A stretch of 64,000 nucleotides of DNA, taken from the NCBI GenBank assembly GCA_942159475.1, contig OW804097.1, positions 114,774,169 through 114,838,168 on the forward strand, in the 5' to 3' direction. Shown here in pieces: positions 37,987-49,900 of the stretch. Below the pieces are notes generated by a model that ran no database searches, was not told the origin of the DNA, and was given only the letters and a program-made list of their open reading frames with translations. Both the position numbers and the translations under genes were made by a program. How positions within the stretch are numbered: position 1 is the first letter of the stretch; each line of letters opens with the position of its first letter. Source of the DNA: Sthenelais limicola (taxonomy: Eukaryota > Annelida > Polychaeta > Phyllodocida > Sigalionidae).

Positions 37987-40900
37987 ATGACGACACAGAG
38001 AAGAGATGACAATGTAGACTCGTACGGAAACCAAACAGGCATGTTTTCATCTTCTCCCACAGTGCTTGGATATTTCATAAGCTATCAGATCTTAGTCGGC
38101 TTTACTGTCTGTCTAGCAGGTAAGTTAATATCACATAATTAGGCCTAAAAAGCCAACGGTACGGCAAGTCATGAAGTCTCAACGTTCAGCAAATCATGAA
38201 ATGACGTTTCGTCTTGTTGACTGAGCTTCAAGGACGATCGCCGCCGACTATAGTATTATAAGTCACATCTAATAACTACATTATTTCTTATGAATCATGT
38301 TGTAAAGCTCTATTTTGTTTTAATATAATGTTAGTATATTGGTTGTCGACCATTGACTGGCTATTTCAGTCTAGGCTTGAACAGATGAGATAAGATCGGT
38401 TAGACTGCTTATAGTTATAGCGCCTTGAATTCCCGATCTCCAACCCAATGGCAATGCTCTGCCCCTGGGGGCAGGGCGACGGATATTTTGTCCATAATAT
38501 ATCGGTACGCTACTAATGGCTTTCCCGGTCCTGAGTAGGCCCACCACTAATGCTTATGAGATTTCGGGGTCAGTTTGCCTCAGTTTGAAGGAATCTAATA
38601 GGCTCTGAGCCTAGATTGTATACCGTATTTGTTCATGCAATCCAGAGCAAGGAAATAAATATTTATAATTATATAGTCATAGATCTAGCCTTAGAACTCA
38701 TAATTCCTGTACCGGCTAGGTAATGTAGGCTACACTTATAAATAAAACTCAAGTCTTATTTAGATGTTAATTTTTGAGACGGGAATCCGGGTATTTCCAG
38801 GTTTCCTGGAAGTAGGCCTGCACAGATGACGTTAAATGAAATAAGACTTTAACTTGAAGTTATTTATTAAATAGGCCCTACTTGTGTTGGCTGAATGTGG
38901 AAGAGAGAAAGACAGTTTAATGTTGATGTACACATGTATAGCCCTTATTGGGTTATGTTTCTTTATATTAATTCAAATTCTTTCATTTATCAATATCTTC
39001 TCCACATTTCCATTTTTTACCATTTACTTACATGTGTATATAATATCTACAGTACACGTAGGCTAGGGAAACAAGTGTAAAACTAACTCTATAACAAATA
39101 GGCCTACGCCTAAAACGTCATTTAGAAAAAGGTCCCCACCGATTACCCTATATGTCTCTACCACTAGGATATCTAAATCTTTAAAGGGAAGATAATGTGT
39201 TTACCATTCCAGACTCCAACGAGAATGTGTTGTTACAGATAATCAGCGGGGATGAATATGAGGAGTGGAACTTCGAAGGACTTGCAGGTAGTGTGCAGAC
39301 ACATTTGGAAACTGATTTGTTGATATTATTTTAATAAATCGTAGGAAATGTGGACATGCCATAGGCGTACTAAAATGCAATCTAGGCCTACTGCTGAGAC
39401 TTCTTTATCTAACCGATTTATTTGAAAATAACATTGATGTTATAATGAAGTTGATCACTCACAGGGCTTTCAAACTGTATGTTTCATCAACTACCGTACC
39501 CAATTTTGGACGATCTTATTTTGGACAATTTCTGTCCTATTATATATATGAATATGATGTTTCTGTACCGGTATATTTGCTAGGAAGGCAACTTTAAGCT
39601 CAAGGGGTGGATGTGGGGGCAATTTCAAAACGATTTTACATCGTACCTAATGGCACTCTGTTCGGTTTATAATCGAGCGAGACATCGGGTCAAATCGCAT
39701 GACACCGGTGTCATGCGATTTGACCCAACGTCTTGATCGATCGACTACAAACCGACATTGTGCGATTTGACATGACGTATTGATCGATCGATTACAAACC
39801 AAACAGAGTGCTAAGAGGTATTTATTACATACTAAATCAACAAGAGAACTCGATTTTAATAGCATTTTACCTTGGTGTCCATCAATCTTGTGGATATTCA
39901 GCTCAAATAGCACATAGGTGCTATTTGACTTTTCAGATAGCACCCTGAATAGCACCCCTCGAAATCATATGTATGTAATAATAATAGAACTATGTATAGC
40001 TCTGATAAGAAACAAGGACAAAGGAAGGTAATCTGTTTTTGCAGTAGTTGAACTCAATAGATTATTTTGAGAATCATGAAAAGAACGGCTCTTGTATTTA
40101 TTACATCTTTTTTTTTTCAGACCATAGTATGCAATTCATTAGGAAAACAGTCACGAAACCTGTAGATTACACAGACTGTGAGTATATGTTTAGTCCATTG
40201 TTCTAACATTCATGTCAGTGTTATTTTGATATTTTGCTCATGAACATTTTATGTTACCGGTATTTTCATAAACATTAAGAATTCTTCGATTTGGAAATGT
40301 TAATATATCTTACACTAAAATAGGAATACCACATCAACATGAAGAGTTTTAATATTAAAATCATTTCCAACATCTATTTCCCCGGTAATATTTTCTGAGA
40401 GTAGGAACATGTATATAAGTTGATCTTCCTATTTCCGAGTATAAAAATGGGTCTGGTTCTCAAAAAATGTGCAATCGACAGCTCTACACATTTTATAAAT
40501 TGTGCTAAATTAGGCTGAAAAATGATATGATAGCTACATTTGGTGTTGTGAGGATTTAAAACAAATTTTTCGATTATAAATGTTGAACTGTATATTTAAC
40601 GTAAAATTTGTGTTAATTATGGTCTATTTGGGAGAATTGGTGAAGGCGAATTGAACATTTTCTGACGACTTCACCCATAATAATGTGATGTGTTTCAGGA
40701 AAATGAGTCATAAGTCACAAAAAATGGATTTTGAGATATTATCATATTTAAAAAGAGGAGATCAAGCCGATTCCAATTATAGTAAACAGTTTAACAATCT
40801 AATAAGTATTTCCAAATTTGAAGTTTGATATTTTTATTTGTGAAAAAAAGTTTGAAATATCTCTGAAATATCTCTCTAAATATACTGTATAATATGACCT

Positions 40901-43900
40901 TAGAAATACATGAATATATTTATTAGACTGTCCTGAAATTTGGTGCATGTATTCAGGCTACAGCAAGCGTTAAGCAACCCAAAATGGAAACATTCCCACA
41001 AATATCTTGTGAATAAAACACTTTGAAAAATATCAATTTTGCGACTTATGACTCATTTCCCTGGAACACATCACAATTATTTCTTTCTGTTGATTTCTAT
41101 TCCAGTGAGTGAGGCAGAATGCACATCACGTATAAGTAAAGCTAAGGAGACTGGACAGGTGGCGCTAGTGGTAGAACTGGGGCATATGGCGGTACTGCCC
41201 TGCCACAAGTGGTGAGTCTAAGAACTAAACCAGGTTAAGGTTCCTTAATCGTAAACAGATATAAATTATAAGACTCAGATTGTTCTTATTCAGGAAAGAC
41301 ATTACATCTGAGATGATATTCTCAGTGAATCCTCTGCATGGTCATTTAACAATATTTGTATTGTTACATCATGTTACGTAATGATGACGTAACAATGGGT
41401 AACCACTTTATGATCATAATTATCATTAATGATTACTTATTAGAATTACGATGGTAAACTAGAACTATGACTAATTTCCATAAAGCACCAGTACCCAGGA
41501 ATTTATTGCAATATATACGGTAGCATGTAAGAACTCAGGTAGCACCTTTACCTACTTCAATATTCCTCCAATCAACAATAGCCACATGGACCAAGCACCT
41601 ACCTGTATTTTAGACTACAATAAATATACATTCTAGATCTTCGGATCATACCCTTTACACCTTCTCATTTATTCTCTTTGTAGTATACAATAGATCTAAG
41701 TCTAATAGATACCCAATCTTCATGTAACACTGGAGTAGAACCCGGCTCATCCTAGAGTATCTAGGAGCTAGTCCCCAATATCTTTAAGAAACGGATTTAA
41801 TCAAGAAAAATGGCAGGAAAAGAAAAGGATAAGAATAGAGCATTGTTCGATAGATTGTTGGATTCAGTAGAACGACTGGCCAGAATCCCTCAGAGGACAA
41901 CCAGAAGAGAAAGGAAAGCGATTAATGAAGTCACAAGAATGAGAAATCCAGAACCAGATCAGGTTAGAACTGTATTGGATTTTGAAGAAAGAGGTGAAAG
42001 GGGAGAAGAACAACAGGAAAACGTATATGAAGAACCTGTTAATATAGTGCCCAACATTCGACAGAATTTACCAGAAGAAAATATCAGAGATATTAACCAA
42101 CAGAATTTACCAGGGGAAAATATTATAAATGATGTCAGAGAGGAAATCCACCAGAATGTGCCAGGGGAAAATATAATACATAATGAACAAAACAATTTAC
42201 CAGAAGAGGACCAAGGGGGTGCAGGTAGGCAACAGGAGCAGCCAAACCAGGAGCAGATGCCAATGCGGGAGCGGCCAGAAGTAATACCAGAAGCCGCACC
42301 GGTACCCCCCAATCAAGCCCCTGGGCAACAACAGAATAGGGGCCAACCACCAGACACGCCTGACAGAATTCAAATAGGTGTGGCCCAGCCGCAAGAGTTA
42401 CAACGCAACTCTCCCGTGCAGGATGTGATGAGGATAGAACCTGGACAGGGAAGACAACAATTAATAATAAATGATAATAGAATCCCCCGACTATACTTAG
42501 GAAGACCCCCAGGTACAGTGGATACGAATGAAACTCCTATACAGGGGATAAGGCCTATTTTAGGAAGGAGAAGAACAGTAGCCCAAACCCCAGGGGACCA
42601 GGAGGTATTCCAAACACCTATGCCGATAACAGAAGCCGATTGGCAGGCATTTATACTACAAAATATTCAACCAAATCTGCTACCAAATATCCCTCCCGAC
42701 CCACAGGAACAAGTAACCCAGAATGAACCTCTAAACCACCAACATCAACCTATTCAATACAACAGACAGGAGGACCAGCGAGTAGAATTTCGGGAAGAAG
42801 GACCGAGAGAAATAATTCATGTGAGACAAGTTAACAATCATCACACACCAAGGGGGCAACAAGGGAATAACTATCAGGAGAACATTCAAAACCAACACGA
42901 TCAGGGAAATCAAGAACAGTGGCAAGAAAATATAATACAACAACAGGTGCCATCACCTCCCGCAGTGAGGCGGGAACGACAAGAGGACCCTCCAATGGAG
43001 AATAGGAGATACAGGCGGCCGGCCGAGCGGCAGGTGAACATGCAACCGCAGCAGGGCTACCGACAGCGGCCGCAGGAGGGGCCCCAGAGACGGCCGCCGC
43101 AGCCTCGAGGACATCAACAACAAGCACAATATAACACACAGGGCACAAGAGAAGGTTACATGCCAGTACCTCCCCCAACCTACACACAAGTCATGGATAC
43201 GAGACAAGACTGGAAAGCATTGGTAAATGAATTGAAGGAGATGAGATTGGATCAAAATGCTTTTTTAGACATATCGATGAGAAGACAAGCGGGAGATAGC
43301 AGGGCCCACACGACGGGGGCCTTGTCTAGACAATATAGGAAAGCACCAAAACCATTCAGTGCACCCACTGCTCAAAGACCAGTGACAGAGTTTTTCATGG
43401 ATTTTGAAGCTTTCACAGAGCCAATAGCAGACGACAATGCACTGGTAATAACAACATTAGGGCATTATCTAACAGACAGAGCGAAAACGTTCTATCAACA
43501 ACTGATGTGTGAACCAGGAATGTGTGATAGTTATAACAGCGTGAAAAAGGCTTTTCTGAGAAAATTTAGAGAATTACCCCTAGAAGAGGTAATGAAAGAC
43601 TATTCACACAGGAAGCAGGGAGTGTCAGAGAGGGTAAAAGACTATGATAATGACATGTTGGTCCTGCTAGCAAAGGCCAATATCCCCACAGATATGCAGA
43701 TACGGTTTTATACAACGAATTTACGACCAGAACTCGCAGAACGCGTGGCAGCCGAATTTCCGGAGACATTGGAACAGGCCTCAAGAGCGGCTGCAAAACA
43801 TGAGGTGATGATGAGAACAGATAAGCCAGTTAAACAACAGTCGATAGAAGAAGCAATATCAGTAATATATACACCTGGAGATGATAATGCAAAAACACCA

Positions 43901-46900
43901 AGACAAGAGAGAGGACGACAAGAATTCAGAGAAAGAAGAAATGTTTCATTTGATGATAGAAGAGATTATGGTGGCCGCAACAGATCTAATTCGAGAGGAT
44001 ATGACAGGCCACAGAGTAGAGAGAGGCCACGATATGACAATAGGGGATATCAGGATAAGAGAAATGATGCTGGACGACGTGAAGAAGGACGGAACAGGTC
44101 ATATAGCAGGGACAGGTACCATCGTGGTGTATATGACACAAGGGACAGAAGGGCAGATAGCAGGGAGCGATATCATGATGATAGATATAGGTCAGCCCAA
44201 TACTCAAATCAGTACTCCAATCCAAGATCGCCAAGCAGATATGAAACAAGAGGGAGGTCACCCAATAATCAACGCTACGAAGATCGAGAGCGAGAGGACA
44301 ATAGGAGAGATGGTTACAGATAGGATTATGGATACGAGAGAAGAGAGTCTAGGTCGCCACACAGGTATAACCGAATGCAATATGACCGGGACACAAGACC
44401 ATTATATGATGACAGAGGTACATATCATGATAGAAGGAGGTCCAAGTCACCATATGGGGGTAAACAAACGGGCCCTCATAATGATCAGGGGGAGAGAAGA
44501 CCAGCTTCGCCATACAATAGACAACGAGATCTAACTCCATATTACAGCAGGAATGAGGAAGGAGTTGAACAAGCACATGATTTAAACGGATAGGCTGTGA
44601 CCGTGAGGGCGACGGCCACAGTAATACAGAAGCCACACTGGGTGAAACAAAGAATTTTGATGATGGGACAATAATACCAAGTTACCTGTTTGAGTGTGAC
44701 GAGGGAAGGAAATACGATGACCATAACTGTGCCGTGACCTTGAAGGCAGTCAATGGGGAAGGTAGGAAAATATCACTTGAAGCCAATATATATAACGGTT
44801 GCATCCAAATTTCAGTAAGAAAATTAAATCTCCCAGCTCTTGTCGACACAGGGGCAACCCAGTCATGCATGAGCGCATCTTTTTTTAAGAAACTTAGAAC
44901 AGTAAAACATCCATGCTCGATAAGAAAATGTAATGTAAAAATGTTTGTCGCTGATGGAGCAGCGTATCATTGTTATAGAAGAGTACAAATCCAATTTTGG
45001 ATAGCAGACATAAAATTCACACAGGCATTTCTTGTATTACCAAAATTAGACAGGCCTGTGATATTAGGAGTTGATTTCTTACGCGCCCATAAGGCTAGAG
45101 TAGCTTTTGAGGACAGGAAAACCACGGTATATCCAGTTAGGGCAATAAAAACCTTTCTCGTCCCGCCCAAATCAGAATTAACAACCACGGGAATAGTAAC
45201 ATCCCACATGGATTTATCACAAACAATAGGAATAACAGAAAATTTAGAACGTGACAGACCTGTTTCCTTTTTAGTGAAACATGCACTGGTAAGACCTTTT
45301 AAACAGAATCATGTCCCACTAACAATATTTAATGGGGCAGAAGCCACAATAACGATCCAAAAGGGGTCAATATTAGGAATCTATGCCATCACGAGTGAAG
45401 ATGAATTCATAAACATGGCAGACATAAATAGTTTGGAAGGAAATGATATGGAACCAGGGTGTACAAACACAAAGGTGAGCAAGCCAGAATTTCAATTGGG
45501 AACGAGTTTAACGAAAGATCAAAGGGATGGACTAATAGAATTATTAGAAAGAAACAGAGAAGTGTTTGTAGGCAAAGATAAGAGACTAGGGGTAACGACA
45601 CAATATGAACACAAAATCACGTTGAAGCCTGGATTTGAACCAGTGGTGAGACAACCGTATAGGTTGAATCCTGAAATGGCCAGGGAAATGAAAGTTATAT
45701 TGAATGAGCAGGAGCGACAAGGTATTATTGAACATTGCGATGAGACAATAGAGTATACAGCACCTGCATTTTTGGTTCAAAAGCCACCATCAGCGGATGG
45801 TAAAAGACAATTCAGGTTGGTTATAGACTATAGGCTGATAAATAAATTTATAATTGACGAGGTACACACATTCCCTAGAGCAGACGACACAATTCAAAGT
45901 GTGGGTCAGGCCCATGGCAAGTATTATGCGCGCCTTGACTGTTTTAGTGGCTACCACCAAGTGCCTTTAAGGAAACAAGATAGGAAATATTCGGCGTTTA
46001 CGACGCCCTTTGGGGTATATGTACACAGGGTGATGCCAATGGGATTAAAATCGTCTCCCAAATCATTTCACAATATGATAGACCAAGTATTACGAGCAAT
46101 ACCACACTCATTCTATTATGTCGATGATGTGGTAGTAGCGTCACCAACATGGGAAGATCATTTAAAAGACTTACAGAACATATTCCAAGCATTTTCAAAA
46201 GCCAACATTAAATTCAAAAAAGAAAAATGTGCATTTGGGTTGACTCAGGTCCCATTTTTAGGTTTCATAGTTGATCAGGAAGGAATAAAACCGGATCCAG
46301 CGAAAATAGATGCATTAAAATCGTTTCCCCGTCCCAGGTCAATAAAACAAGTCAGATCATTTGCAGGACTTGCCAATTACTATAGGTGTTATGTACCCCA
46401 CTTTAGTCACATCATGAGACCACTTTATAACTTGACAAAAGCAAAGGCGAAGTTCAAGTGGAATGACCAAGCAGAAAAAGCATTTAATGTTATAAAAAAT
46501 TCAATACTGAAAGATGCAGTGCTAGTATATCCTGACTATGGGAAAGAGTTCTTTGTGGGGACGGATGGGTCTAATTTTGCGATCGGGGCCTGCCTCAATC
46601 AATATGACCAGTACAATAATCTAAGGCCGATTTCATTTGTGGGAAGGAGCCTTAATTCTGCTGAGAAAAAATATTCTGCAACTGACCGTGAACTACTAGC
46701 GATCAAATTTGCTTTGTCCAAATTTAAACATTACCTATTGAACAGACACTTCACCATATTGACCGATCATGCAGCCCTGACGGCAATAAACGAAAAGAAA
46801 GATTTGACTGGACGAATGTCGAGATGGTTGGATTTCTTTGGCCAGTTTGATTTTTCAATAAAATATATTAGGGGTAAACTTAATGTAGTCCCAGATATTT

Positions 46901-49900
46901 TATCTAGAAGAGAATATGATGAAGAGGACCATACGAATATAAACAAATCCCCAACAAAAAAAGTTCATTTTAATCCCATTCACACATTGAAATTATTCCA
47001 TGCCCAAGATTATTGCGAAAACAATCCAATTCAGATTTACAAGAAAAGACCCATTCTGAAACACACAGAAAACGACGCCAAGATAATAAGTAATAACCTC
47101 TCAAAGACACAAACATTAAAAGATCAAATGAAGGAAAAGCCCCCCTGTCAATCAGAGAATAGTACTTTAGAATTCAAACAGCAGAAAGATACACTAGAAA
47201 GGGAGCCGACTAGTGGCTTAGTGGCACCGGTCCAAACTAGAGCTCAAAGAGCATCGCAAGAATCAGATGTGGTAAATAGACCACGATTAGATTGGGACAA
47301 CCGGCCCCCTATAAGTGAATCGGCGGGAGACCATGATCAAAAGGTAGAAGCACCAGGAGGCGGAAGAAGGGACCCCTTAGCATCAGGTGCAGATGTTTCC
47401 CAGGTTCCTTTGAAACAAGAGCTAATGGCTAGGAAATTAATTGATAACAAGATGCCGACGTTTCATGCGAAACAAGGCAAATGCATAAAGTTAGTAAATC
47501 CCCCGACTAGCGGGATGATAAAGAACTCCAAGGGAAGGACACGTTTTGTATGGCCATGAGGAATTACATTGAGTGGGGAAATATTCCCAAAACGAAAGCA
47601 TTAGCTAGAGTCATCCTAACAACACATGATTTGTTCTTTGAAAGACAGGGAATTTTATGTAGACTGCCAAAACACACAAGGAAAATAGATACGGAAAAGG
47701 CCTTTCAAGTGGTGGTTCCCACAGTGCTCGTAGAACCCTTGACGAGATTTATTCATGGTCAGGCGTCTGGAGCACATGTCGGATATACCAAGACTTTAAC
47801 AATAATTCAGAATAGGTTTTATTGGCCGAGAATGGCCAGTGATATATTGGAAATAATAAAAACTTGCCATGAGTGCTTGAGGGCAAAATCAGTAAAGCAC
47901 CCAATTAAAATACCAATGACATTACGAGAACAGGCTCCCAGACCTTTTAGTTATTTAATGATAGATGCGATGGGACCATTACCAAGAACTCAGAGGAATA
48001 ATATGTACATTCAAGTGTGCATATGCCTCTACTCAAAATTTATATTTATATGGCCTACTCCAGCAATTACAGCTGAGAGAGTTTCTAAGGAGTTTTTTGA
48101 AAAGGTAGTGGCATATGTAGGAATACCGACGCATCTATATAGCGATAATGGAGGCTGTTACATCGGAAGTACCTTTAAAGATAAGTGCAAATCATGGGGC
48201 ATTAAGCAGATTTTCTCCTCAAGCTATTGCCCCCAATCAAATGGCTGTGTGGAGAGAGCGAACCAGGGAATCATAGGGTGTTTAAGGACGTTTGTGACTC
48301 AAAAACAGACAAATTGGGATCTCTACTTATCGATAATTCAATTTACATTAAATGTTTCACCTGCGTACTCAACAAATGTAAGCCCATATGTATTGGCAAT
48401 GGGAAGAGCTCCCACGATTGCCGCCGAGGCACCTTTGCACACAGACCCATTAATGTCCAAGACGGTTCTTGAACAATTAGTGACCATTGTTACCACACAA
48501 ACACGTGTGGCTGAACAAGCAGAGGCAATACTAATTACTAAACAAAGGGCCATGAAGGATCGCCATGACGCAAGGGCCAAACCCCATAAAATAACTGTGG
48601 GATCGATTGTGTATGCAAAAGTCCACAAGTTGCAAATTCCAAATACAGCAAAAAAGTTACAAAGTTTATTTGAGGGCCCCTTGTTGGTCACAAAGTTACC
48701 CTCTGAGTGCACGGTAAAGTTATATGATTTAAAGAATGGGAAAGATTTGAAAAAACCAATACATGTGCGACATGTGAAATTAGCATTGGCTGGCACGCCA
48801 CAAATACTGAAAACGCTGAAGAATAATCTAAAGTATGATATAAATTAGGGACACTAGGGATATAAAACAGCAATACGATGAAGAATTAAGGAAAGAAAGG
48901 GATTGGTGCCATGAATTGCGGTTATTTTAATCCATAAGGAGAGCAAACACATGGTTATAATTCAAAAGGGGCGCTGGGGAAGATTGTAACATAGTGGCGA
49001 CTCCTGTAATTGGTCAAGAAAGTCGGCCCCTGATTTATGAGGGGTTGACAGGGGTCAGTATCATTGGTCAAGAGGTGGTGCTAGGGGCGTGTAGTAATTG
49101 AAGGGCAACCCATACATAACCCGAGACCACCTTTCTAGCTACCCCACTCTTCTTTGGACAAGCCCGGTTATCACATTAAAGGAATTCGAACCGAGTCAGA
49201 CCCAGCTAAACCTCAGCCATGAAATCGATTCTTCTCATTTGGTAAGTTTGGATTGACACCACTTACTTTCTGGAATTGATTCTAAAAACGATATCACTGT
49301 GTGGGTTAAAAGCTTTTATACATAAAAAGAAACAAGACGGGATAATTGAGATAACGGTATAATTTAATAGTTCTTATCTTGAGAACGTATTATCAAGATG
49401 CATCATATGATAGGAATAGTATTGTCTGAACTTCACATTTATAGGATGCTTGGCATTTGCCTGAAAATGGGATATACAGAGTATGTGGTTCGGCAAAATT
49501 ATGGGGTGGCGTTTCAGAAATTGACAAAAACAATTTATACTGATGTGGAAGAGAGAGAGATTCGACTTGCCTTGCCAATGAAAATAGCAGAACCAGAGTT
49601 TAAAAGTATTCACTATTCAATAGCCCCGAAAGGAACACCAAAAATCAAAAAGTTGATAGCTAACATAAAACAATTTACATATCAGATTTTCAAGGAGGCT
49701 GAGCTAGTATTTGAAAAAATAAATAGAACGGTAATGAAATATGATTTAGGAACGACCAGGGAAAAAAGAGATGCTCCGTTGCAACCATTGGGTGACTGGC
49801 TGGAAGTGGCCATAGGCACAGCAACGCAACCAGATTTAGATTACATTGAGAGAAAATTGGAAACGTTTGTGAGATTGTTTAAGGCCAATAGGATTTCTAA

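Noticed and set aside
42135..43255. Antisense hydrophobic frames over gag
   Set aside because: Complement of Gln/Arg/Pro-rich coding sequence; no independent signal.
43881..44534. 217-aa frame overlapping the gag tail
   Set aside because: A +1-frame shadow of the Arg/Ser-rich gag tail; the purine-rich codons leave other frames open. No domain.
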